DNA of 8,376 bases from Bacillota bacterium (GTDB lineage: Bacteria > Bacillota > Clostridia > Lachnospirales > Lachnospiraceae). The translations under genes were made by a program, and so were the position numbers. The notes beneath the pieces are model-generated. The model had not been told where the DNA came from. It saw only the letters and a list, made by a program, of their open reading frames with translations, and did no database searches. The DNA lies in assembly GCA_009177215.1 (NCBI GenBank), contig WFLY01000165.1, positions 2,473-10,848 of the forward strand. Reading direction: 5' to 3'. Positions 1 to 5,443 of the stretch are shown here, one piece after another. Within the stretch, counting starts at the first letter, position 1; every line of letters begins with the position of its first letter.

Positions 1-33
1 CAAGGCGGATACACGCCGTGCGTGCTCCGCCTC
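1..33 (-). terminator. GC-rich hairpin just after khpA (terminator or attenuator-like)
   Basis: A two-part inverted repeat begins about 9 nt after the khpA stop codon. The outer stem pairs AGGCGGA (3-9) with TCCGCCT (26-32), 7 bp. The inner stem pairs CACGC (12-16) with GCGTG (20-24), 5 bp, around a 3-nt loop. Read on the plus strand it is followed by CTCTTTT (31-37). Read on the minus strand, the direction of khpA, any U-tract would lie outside the window. It may be a terminator or attenuator before the next gene (usually rimM), or a non-terminating palindrome. The structure is plain; the role is inferred. Confidence 0.45.
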
Positions 34-41
34 TTTTAAGC

Positions 42-269
42 TTAGACGATTTCCACGTCAACTCTTGTGTTGTCTTTGGATGATGCTGCTTTTACAACAG
101 TTCGAATCGCCTTAGCAATTCTTCCCTGCTTGCCTATTACTTTGCCCATATCGGACGCAGCCACATGAAGTTCAACGGTAATGTTCTTGCCATCCACCTT
201 TTCAGTTACAACTACTTCATCCGGATTATCAACAAGCGCTTTTGCAACTACTTCTACTAATTCCTTCAT
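42..269 (-). CDS. khpA: KhpA, small KH-domain RNA-binding protein
   Basis: This 75-residue protein is a single KH domain, the usual size for KhpA (the YlqC family). The RNA-binding GxxG loop is GKQG at residues 46-49, inside VIGKQGR, followed by the helix IAKAIRTVVKAA, as in KH folds. In Firmicutes KhpA pairs with KhpB/Jag and binds many RNAs; it is linked to cell elongation and division in streptococci (family knowledge). The start is fixed by GGAGG (276-280 on the complement) 6 nt before ATG. It lies 24 nt after rpsP, so the two are almost certainly co-transcribed. The order ffh-rpsP-khpA matches the common cluster that continues to rimM-trmD-rplS. A GC-rich hairpin follows the stop. Confidence 0.93.
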   Translation of the reverse strand: MKELVEVVAKALVDNPDEVVVTEKVDGKNITVELHVAASDMGKVIGKQGRIAKAIRTVVKAASSKDNTRVDVEIV

Positions 270-293
270 AATCCACCTCCAAAGATTAGATTA

Positions 294-539
294 CTATTTC
301 TCGATACCTGCAGCCTTGAAAAGCTTTCCAACCACCTCTGTAGGCTGAGCTCCGTTAGCCAGCCACTTCTTAGCCAGCTCCTCATTAATCTTAAAGGTAC
401 TGGGATCTGTATTAGGGTCGTAAGTACCAATCTCCTCAATAAATCTGCCGTCTCTGGGAGAATGAGAATCAGCTACAATGATTCTATAAAAAGGAGCCTT
501 CTTTTGTCCCATTCTTCTTAATCTGATTTTTACTGCCAT
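294..539 (-). CDS. rpsP: 30S ribosomal protein S16
   Basis: This is an 81-residue protein beginning [20 protein letters not shown], the characteristic S16 N-terminus, followed by the conserved [21 protein letters not shown] segment. S16 binds 16S rRNA and is needed for 30S assembly. The frame stays open upstream for 25 more codons, but the family start is MAVKI. That ATG has GGAGG (548-552 on the complement) at 8-nt spacing. An in-frame ATG (553-555) sits directly before that Shine-Dalgarno and would add MEEKE; it has no ribosome site of its own and is rejected. The length is normal for the family. It is preceded by a 172-nt gap after ffh that holds small hairpins and a -10-like TATAAT, and is followed 24 nt later by khpA. 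Confidence 0.96.
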   Translation of the reverse strand: MAVKIRLRRMGQKKAPFYRIIVADSHSPRDGRFIEEIGTYDPNTDPSTFKINEELAKKWLANGAQPTEVVGKLFKAAGIEK

Positions 540-711
540 TTCTTTTTCCTCCATACTGAAAACTATTATAATATTTGTTCTGACCTTTCGGTCTTGTGAG
601 CGTGCCTCCGGCAAAGCCGTCCGCCGCTATATGATAAGAACCGTCCAAGTGCCTTGAACAAATTCATATCTACCGCCGTTATCTCTGAAAGCCATTCCTA
701 ATGTGTTACCT
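540..711 (-). promoter_or_regulatory. ffh-rpsP intergenic leader with hairpins and a possible -10
   Basis: This 172-nt non-coding stretch precedes rpsP. On the minus strand it holds a hairpin GACC-GAAA-GGTC (582-593), a 4-bp stem with a GNRA-type tetraloop about 43 nt before the start codon, and a second short hairpin CGGC-TTT-GCCG (609-619). A perfect TATAAT lies at 565-570, but no -35 resembling TTGACA sits 16-18 nt upstream of it, so a promoter is only possible. No hairpin with a U-tract follows ffh, so read-through from ffh is likely. The region may be an rpsP leader or a processing site; no known riboswitch or ribosomal-protein leader is recognised. Confidence 0.3.
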
Positions 712-2073
712 TTAAAAAGGAAATTTTCCCAAACCTCCGAGACCGCCAAACATGCCTCTGCCTCTCTTGCCGCCGCCCATCTGCTTCATCATCTTCTGGC
801 TTTGCTCAAACTGCTTGATAAAACGGTTGACTACCGCAATATCCACACCGGCGCCTTTTGCAATACGGTGCTTTCTCCGGGGATTTAACAGCTTGGGGTT
901 GCGCCTCTCCTCCTTAGTCATGGAGAGGACGATTGCCTCCATATGCTTTAACTGCTTCTCGTCTATCATGGACTCCAGTTCTCCCGCCTTGGCACCTATT
1001 CCGGGCAGCATGCTTAAAATACTGGATAAACCACCCATATTGCGCATCTGCTTCATGCTCTCCAGATAATCCTCGAAATCGAATTGACCCTTCTTCATGC
1101 GGCCAGCCATTTCACGACCCTTTTCCTCATCTATGTCAATGCTTGCCTGCGCTTTGTCAATCAGGGAAAGAATATCTCCCATTCCAAGGATTCTGCTCGC
1201 CATTCTGTCGGGATAAAACTGTTCCATATCGGAAAGCTTCTCTCCCATACCTACATACAGAATCGGTTTTCCCGTCACCGCCTTAATGGAAAGTGCGGCA
1301 CCGCCTCTTGTATCGCCGTCCATCTTGGTGAGAACTACACCGTCAATGCCAATCTTTTCGTTAAATTCACCGGCAACATTAACCGCATCCTGACCTGTCA
1401 TTGCGTCTACCACCAGCAAAGTCTGATGTACGGTTACTTTCTCCTTAATATCCTGCAGCTCCTTCATCATGTCCTCGTCCACATGAAGACGTCCTGCAGT
1501 ATCCAAAATCACTACGTTGTGTCCGTTCTTCTCCGCAAAAGCAATCGCCTCTTTGGCAATTTCTACAGGCTTATGGTCACAACCCATGGAAAACACATCA
1601 ACCTCCTGCTTTTTGCCGTTTATCTGCAGCTGCTCTATTGCCGCAGGTCTGTAAATATCACATGCTGCCAAAAGGCTCTTCTTGCCCTTCTGTTTCAGCT
1701 TACCGGCTATCTTAGCCGTTGCCGTAGTCTTACCTGCGCCCTGTAAGCCCGCCATCATAATGACGGTAATTGACTTTCCAGGCTGCATGGCAATCTCGGT
1801 AGTCTCGCTTCCCATAAGGGAAATCATTTCCTCGTTTACAATTTTGATGACCATCTGCCCCGGATTCAGACCGTTCATAACGTCCTGTCCGATTGCTCTA
1901 TCCTCAACTGCCTTGACAAACTGCTTTACCACCTTAAAATTGACATCCGCTTCCAGAAGCGCCATCTTTACTTCCTTTAAAGCCGCCTTAACATCACTCT
2001 CCGTCAGGCGCCCCTTGCTTCTTAAGCTTTTAAATACATTCTGTAGTTTGTCCGTTAAACTTTCAAATGCCAT
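712..2073 (-). CDS. ffh: Signal recognition particle protein Ffh (SRP54)
   Basis: Ffh is the protein subunit of the signal recognition particle. It binds SRP RNA and signal peptides on ribosomes and docks with FtsY in a GTP-dependent complex. At 453 residues it has the normal length. The N domain covers about residues 1-95. The G domain shows G1 GLQGAGKT (109-116), DIYRPAAIEQL (139-149), DTAGRL (191-196), TKMDG (249-253) and GMGE (275-278). The methionine-rich M domain (about 325-435) carries the RNA-binding segment ERRNPKLLNPRRKHRIAKGAG (two overlapping parts near 389-409). A Gly/Met-rich tail ends the protein. AAGGAG lies 6 nt before ATG and overlaps the ylxM stop codon; the gap to ylxM is only 10 nt, so coupled translation is likely. 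Confidence 0.97.
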   Translation of the reverse strand: MAFESLTDKLQNVFKSLRSKGRLTESDVKAALKEVKMALLEADVNFKVVKQFVKAVEDRAIGQDVMNGLNPGQMVIKIVNEEMISLMGSETTEIAMQPGKSITVIMMAGLQGAGKTTATAKIAGKLKQKGKKSLLAACDIYRPAAIEQLQINGKKQEVDVFSMGCDHKPVEIAKEAIAFAEKNGHNVVILDTAGRLHVDEDMMKELQDIKEKVTVHQTLLVVDAMTGQDAVNVAGEFNEKIGIDGVVLTKMDGDTRGGAALSIKAVTGKPILYVGMGEKLSDMEQFYPDRMASRILGMGDILSLIDKAQASIDIDEEKGREMAGRMKKGQFDFEDYLESMKQMRNMGGLSSILSMLPGIGAKAGELESMIDEKQLKHMEAIVLSMTKEERRNPKLLNPRRKHRIAKGAGVDIAVVNRFIKQFEQSQKMMKQMGGGKRGRGMFGGLGGLGKFPF

Positions 2074-2083
2074 TCGCTACTCC

Positions 2084-2572
2084 TTACAGCTCCTTCATTA
2101 ACTCTCCCGAAAGCCTGCGGATATGTTCCATCCGCTCTAAAATCTCCATGTCGGTCCTGCATTCCCTGCCATTCCTGCACTTTCCATCAGCCTTCGGCTG
2201 CCCTACATCAACCCAAGCCCATTTCCCGCCGGACTGCGAGTGCTCCCCGCTTACATCCGATTTCACTTCATCTACCTGTGACGATTCCCCATCCAAATCC
2301 GTAAGCTGTGTTAAGGCTTGGATTTCGGCAACCTTGCGCTTCGCCTTGTCAAAGCGCTCCACCAGATGAAGCTTGCTCTCATAATCCTGCAATATCCTGT
2401 CACAGCGCTTAATCAAATCATGCACACCCTGTCTGCTGATGCCTCTCTCTTTCGCAATCTCACCCAGAGACATATCATTGTTCACAGCATCCTCATAAAT
2501 ACTCTGCTGATGAGGGGTCAGAAGCTCTCCGTAAAAATCATACAGCAAAGCCTGCTCAAAAATCTTTTCCAT
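2084..2572 (-). CDS. ylxM: YlxM-type SRP-associated helix-turn-helix protein with a long C-terminal tail
   Basis: The N-terminal 90 residues match the YlxM/p13 family (UPF0122). They include [15 protein letters not shown] and a sigma-70-region-4-like helix-turn-helix, [20 protein letters not shown], at 34-53. YlxM lies beside ffh in most Firmicutes and has been reported to interact with the SRP system and affect its GTPases in streptococci (family knowledge). The protein is 162 residues against a usual 105-120. The extra part (about 91-162) is polar and acidic to about 118, then holds a Trp/Gly patch ([10 protein letters not shown]), two cysteines (132 and 138) and a final helix-like segment. 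A GGGAGAGG purine run lies 4-11 nt before ATG. Transcription probably starts at the promoter at 2675-2703. The HTH part and context make the family secure; the tail is of unknown function. Confidence 0.9.
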   Translation of the reverse strand: MEKIFEQALLYDFYGELLTPHQQSIYEDAVNNDMSLGEIAKERGISRQGVHDLIKRCDRILQDYESKLHLVERFDKAKRKVAEIQALTQLTDLDGESSQVDEVKSDVSGEHSQSGGKWAWVDVGQPKADGKCRNGRECRTDMEILERMEHIRRLSGELMKEL

Positions 2573-2650
2573 GTTTCCTCTCCCTTAATCCGTTCCTGAA
2601 AACCATCGGAACCTTAAAGCCCCGGGAAACTGCCTGATTACATAAAAATC

Positions 2651-2668
2651 AATGCTTCTACAAGCACT
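2651..2668 (-). other. Stem-loop at the predicted 5' end of the ylxM mRNA
   Basis: On the minus strand AGTGCTT and AAGCATT pair around a GTAG loop (7 bp including one G-U pair). It starts about where transcription from the promoter at 2675-2703 should begin, so the ylxM-ffh message would carry a 5'-terminal hairpin, about 80 nt before the start codon. Such hairpins can slow 5' decay of a message; that role here is inference. Confidence 0.35.
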
Positions 2669-2674
2669 TTGCAT

Positions 2675-2703
2675 ATCATACAATAGTTTTACAGGGCTGT
2701 CAA
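2675..2703 (-). promoter_or_regulatory. Strong sigma-A-type promoter for ylxM-ffh-rpsP-khpA
   Basis: On the minus strand a perfect -35 TTGACA (2698-2703) and a -10 TATGAT (2675-2680, one mismatch) are separated by exactly 17 nt. An A-rich stretch lies just upstream and could act as an UP-like element. The predicted start is near 2668, giving a ylxM leader of roughly 95 nt. This shows that the ylxM-ffh cluster is transcribed independently of ftsY in this genome. Confidence 0.85.
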
Positions 2704-2713
2704 GTATTTTTTC

Positions 2714-2742
2714 TTGTCAAAACATTTGTTTGGTTGTATTAT
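2714..2742 (+). promoter_or_regulatory. Plus-strand promoter candidate, divergent from the ylxM promoter
   Basis: TTGTCA (2714-2719) and TATTAT (2737-2742) lie 17 nt apart on the plus strand, each one mismatch from consensus. Its -35 is only 10 bp from the -35 of the minus-strand ylxM promoter, so the two are back to back. It would give a leader of about 78 nt for the ORF at 2828. Confidence 0.5.
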
Positions 2743-2798
2743 CTTAGACATAAACCTTTTATTCTCAGGGAAAAACAGTCACCCCTTCCTTTCTGTAA

Positions 2799-2823
2799 TA
2801 TAATCACCTTAGACAGGAGGTGA
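2799..2823 (+). promoter_or_regulatory. TATAAT -10 and AGGAGGTG ribosome binding site ahead of the plus-strand ORF
   Basis: A perfect TATAAT at 2799-2804 lies 24 nt before the ATG at 2828, with only a weak -35 (CAGTCA, 2776-2781, 3 of 6 matches) at 17 nt. A near-perfect Shine-Dalgarno, AGGAGGTG (2816-2823), sits 4 nt before ATG. The ribosome site is far better than chance and is the main reason to take the short ORF seriously; the -10 may be a second start point. Confidence 0.55.
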
Positions 2824-2827
2824 AATC

Positions 2828-3103
2828 ATGGTTAATAATGATGTTTTACTCGGATATATCAAGGATATAACGGTAGCAAAGCTTTCAGGTTCCGACCTCG
2901 CCGCCAGTGAAAATGCGGACGAAATAGCCAGATTTATGCAAAAAGGCATATGCCTCTTGTTCCTGTTTGTATTTATATTCCCGCAGGGCTTTTTGAATTT
3001 AACAGATACAGCTCATGTAGCGCACGAGTCACCGCCACATACAAAAGCTTGGCGCTGCTCTGCCTTGCGGCTGCCTGCTCCATATCTAAATTCCAAAGAA
3101 TGA
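2828..3103 (+). CDS. Small hypothetical protein, probably 3'-truncated
   Basis: I do not recognise this gene with certainty. The first 38 residues (MVNNDVLLGY..., ending ...EIARFMQ) look like a genuine small soluble, helical protein, and they are preceded by a strong Shine-Dalgarno and one or two promoter candidates. After residue 38 the frame crosses the helD terminator hairpin (2940-2958) and then the antisense of the helD 3' end (2973-3103). There the composition changes abruptly to a hydrophobic run (CLLFLFVFIFP) and then to chance-like sequence. The simplest reading is a gene that lost its own 3' end, so only the N-terminal part is original. A real 91-residue convergent gene overlapping helD by 131 nt is the alternative. 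It is the only plus-strand gene candidate in the window. Confidence 0.45.
   Translation: MVNNDVLLGYIKDITVAKLSGSDLAASENADEIARFMQKGICLLFLFVFIFPQGFLNLTDTAHVAHESPPHTKAWRCSALRLPAPYLNSKE
2940..2958 (-). terminator. Weak hairpin terminator after helD
   Basis: On the minus strand AAGAGGC-ATAT-GCCTTTT forms a 7-bp stem (one G-U pair) with a 4-nt loop, and the stem runs into a five-T tract (2940-2944). It lies 15 nt past the helD stop codon, the right place for an intrinsic terminator. The stem is short, so efficiency is doubtful. It lies inside the plus-strand ORF. Confidence 0.5.
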
Positions 3104-5120
3104 CCACATCAAATTCCAAGCCCTTCGTCAGCCGAATCGGAAGAATCGTCACATCCTCAAGCCACCTGCCAATCCAATCCGCTTCCTTTTCGTCCTTACA
3201 GATCACTGCGATACTGTGATAGCCCTTATCCTTTGCCGCTCTTATGATTTCCGCCGCTTTGGCGTACATCTTCTCCTCGGACAGCTTACCGCTCTCCCAC
3301 ACAGGCAGTCCGTGACGGATAACCGGCTCGATTTTGTATTTTCCAAAGGATGCCTTCTCCAGAATTTTCCCTGCATACTCCGATATCTCAATCGTGTTGC
3401 GGTAGCTCTTTGAAAGAAGATAAAAGCGATCCCTTTCCCCAGTAAACATCCACTTTTTAAGCTCGCTCCAGTCATTCAAGCCCGTCTCATAATTAATATT
3501 CTGAGACACATCTCCCATAATGGTAAAATAACACTTTGGCAGCACCCTGCGCAGTGCATAATAAGGCGTAATACCAAAATCCTGCGCCTCGTCAATAAAA
3601 ATCTGCCCGAATTCCTCGTCCTCCTTTTTGCGAGTGACGCGGTATTGTATCATAAGGAGCGCCGCCAAATCATAAACGTCATATTTTCCCTCTCCGTTAT
3701 TTTTCCCATGCTCTTCAAGGTCAATGCTGCCCGGACGGCTCCGCTCATACTCCCGCAGGAAATCATCGTAAATTTCATAAATGCTTTCCTTTGGCGCACG
3801 GTTCTTAAAATAGTCCTTGTACTGTCTGCATTTTTGCAGGAAATACTCCCTTTCACCCTCAGGCGAGAGAAATCTAATGCGTGTCTTTACTCTCTCGTCC
3901 AGAAGCTGCAAAATCTTTACAATGCTGAAATCTGCATTTTCGGCGGCAAGCCTGTCGTTATTGCTCTCGGAAAGAATGATTCCAAGCTCCTTATCCGCAA
4001 GCGCTCCCACCTTCAGGCATTTTTCCCTCAGCCGCAGCAGATATACCTCAAGCTCCAGCATAAAGTCAATTTTACTGCGCACTCCCCCGTCTGCCGTAGT
4101 CTCTATGACCTTCCTCTTTTTGTTCCACTCCCTGCCCAGCAGATGCGAAAGCATCACATCCATGCGTTTCTGTTTAATATTGGGTACATCCAGCTCAGGC
4201 AGCCCGCCGGTAATATAATCAAGCAGCAAATCGTTTCCTCCGATAATGCAGAACTCATTGGACAGAAAGCGTTCCTTATAATTGTAGAGAATATAGGAAA
4301 TACGGTGCATAGCCACCGTGGTCTTGCCGCTGCCCGCCACTCCCTGCACCAGAATATTGGCAAAGGGCGATTCCCTGATGATTTCGTTCTGCTCTTTCTG
4401 GATAGTAGCAATAATATCTCCCAGCACCGCCTCCTTATTCTGGGAAAGATATTGAATCAAAAGCTGGTCGTTCGATGCCACATCACTGTCATAATAGCCT
4501 TTCAGTACACTCTCCTGCACATCATAGGTTCTCTTTAGCTGCAAATCCAGCTCCACGATACTGCCACCCGGCAGATGATACACTCCCTGTCCGAGTTCAT
4601 TCTCATAGTAGACACTGGAAATAGGCGCCCGCCAGTCGGCAATCACCACATCCGTCTGATTGCGGAAAACTCCGTTTTTTCCGATATATACCTTCTGCTG
4701 TTGAAATCCGGCTTCCCGATAATCAATTCTGCCAAAGTAAGGCTGCTTCAATGCCGCCCTGTTCTTTCTGAGCTGATTTGCGGCATGTTCCTCTAAACTT
4801 GCCGCGGTCATTGCCTGATTGTAAAGCTCCGGGTCGCCGCTTTTCATCGCCTTTAACAGCTGTGCCGTCTCCGCATGCCGCTCCTCATTCTCCCTCTCAT
4901 AATAAGCAACATTCTTTCGGATCAACTCCAGACATTCCTCAAAATGAACTGTCTCCTGCTCCCAGTCTCCCTGCTTCCTTTTCTCCGCCCATACCTCGTC
5001 TTTCTCCTGTTCCCTATGCTGCTCCTGCAGCTCTCCCTTTGTCGATAACTCTCTCTGCGCTTCTAGCCTGTGTTTTGCCTGCGACCTCATCTTAGTCCTC
5101 TGCTTCATACTTCCTCCCAT
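2973..5120 (-). CDS. helD: HelD-type RNA polymerase recycling helicase (UvrD/Rep superfamily 1)
   Basis: HelD binds stalled or post-termination RNA polymerase and uses ATP to free it from DNA and RNA (family knowledge). The 715 residues hold a charged coiled-coil N-terminus (about 1-90) that in the family reaches into the polymerase secondary channel, the Q-like motif TIQKEQNEIIR (239-249), Walker A GVAGSGKT (260-267), Walker B IDEAQD (509-514), GDVSQNI (536-542), SYRNT (572-576), TKGLEFDVV (665-673) and YVAVTRA (694-700). All SF1 motifs are intact. It is slightly shorter than B. subtilis HelD. Two starts are possible: ATG at 5118-5120 has AGGAAG 9 nt upstream, while ATG at 5106-5108 (Met5) has GGGAGG only 4 nt upstream. 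It is flanked by terminators on both sides, so it is probably a one-gene unit. A UvrD-like DNA helicase is less likely because the N-terminal part is HelD-like. Confidence 0.87.
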   Translation of the reverse strand: MGGSMKQRTKMRSQAKHRLEAQRELSTKGELQEQHREQEKDEVWAEKRKQGDWEQETVHFEECLELIRKNVAYYERENEERHAETAQLLKAMKSGDPELYNQAMTAASLEEHAANQLRKNRAALKQPYFGRIDYREAGFQQQKVYIGKNGVFRNQTDVVIADWRAPISSVYYENELGQGVYHLPGGSIVELDLQLKRTYDVQESVLKGYYDSDVASNDQLLIQYLSQNKEAVLGDIIATIQKEQNEIIRESPFANILVQGVAGSGKTTVAMHRISYILYNYKERFLSNEFCIIGGNDLLLDYITGGLPELDVPNIKQKRMDVMLSHLLGREWNKKRKVIETTADGGVRSKIDFMLELEVYLLRLREKCLKVGALADKELGIILSESNNDRLAAENADFSIVKILQLLDERVKTRIRFLSPEGEREYFLQKCRQYKDYFKNRAPKESIYEIYDDFLREYERSRPGSIDLEEHGKNNGEGKYDVYDLAALLMIQYRVTRKKEDEEFGQIFIDEAQDFGITPYYALRRVLPKCYFTIMGDVSQNINYETGLNDWSELKKWMFTGERDRFYLLSKSYRNTIEISEYAGKILEKASFGKYKIEPVIRHGLPVWESGKLSEEKMYAKAAEIIRAAKDKGYHSIAVICKDEKEADWIGRWLEDVTILPIRLTKGLEFDVVILWNLDMEQAAARQSSAKLLYVAVTRALHELYLLNSKSPAGI

Positions 5121-5224
5121 CTGCTTTTACTTCCTTTTCCTATCGTTCTTCCGTCACACTCTGCATACTTCCATGACCGCTTTCATCACGTCACTTATAA
5201 GCCTGTTTTAGACCATAATAACAA

Positions 5225-5242
5225 TTCAGACAGATATCTGAA
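5225..5242. repeat. Inverted repeat in the helD leader (possible operator)
   Basis: TTCAGA (5225-5230) and TCTGAA (5237-5242) form a perfect 6-bp inverted repeat around CAGATA; the centre also contains the 10-bp palindrome CAGATATCTG (5231-5240). It lies roughly 20-30 bp downstream of the -10-like hexamers on the minus strand, where a repressor site could sit. No known operator is recognised. Confidence 0.3.
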
Positions 5243-5336
5243 CTTTCTTGAACCATACAAAAAGTATACAGAATTATAAAAATTTTACTAGACTTTTATT
5301 TCCCGATATGCTAAAGTATGTAATGTAATTATACAT

Positions 5337-5369
5337 AAAAAAGAGTTCTGTTTTTCAGAACTCTTTTTT
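5337..5369 (-). terminator. Strong intrinsic terminator after the YitT gene (bidirectional in form)
   Basis: A perfect 14-bp stem pairs 5337-5350 with 5356-5369, with the core GAGTTCTG/CAGAACTC, a 5-nt loop, and six A:T pairs at the base that give a T-tract on either strand. It lies about 75 nt past the YitT-gene stop codon. No plus-strand gene ends nearby, so its job is to end the minus-strand YitT message and isolate helD. Confidence 0.9.
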
Positions 5370-5443
5370 CGTTATTTTGTAATATCTTCAATTCGTATCC
5401 TTACTGCCCGCTTCAACGGTCATTAATTCTTATCTATCCAACC

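Larger units (their letters stand above)
5121..5443. other. 323-nt AT-rich gap between the YitT gene and helD
   Basis: No gene is supported here. Reading towards helD, it holds the YitT-gene terminator (5337-5369), an AT-rich stretch with -10-like hexamers on the minus strand (TATAAT 5273-5278, TATACT 5263-5268), neither with a good -35 at 16-18 nt, an inverted repeat (5225-5242), and a featureless 100 nt before the helD ribosome site. The helD promoter most probably lies between 5250 and 5330. Confidence 0.6.

Noticed and set aside
1084..1746. 220-codon plus-strand frame across ffh
   Set aside because: It is antisense to the conserved GTPase domain of ffh and has no ribosome site or family resemblance.
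2714..2720. TTGTCAAA resembling a Spo0A box
   Set aside because: It is one mismatch from the core 0A box but is fully explained as overlapping -35 elements; no second box or other support.
4154..4411. Minus-strand frame inside helD that could suggest a frameshift
   Set aside because: It is an out-of-frame shadow over the Walker A region; the main helD frame is uninterrupted from N-terminus to the last motif.
3645..4538. 297-codon open frame on the plus strand across helD
   Set aside because: It is antisense to a helicase gene with all motifs intact, begins at a TTG without a ribosome site, and its translation has no recognisable domain.
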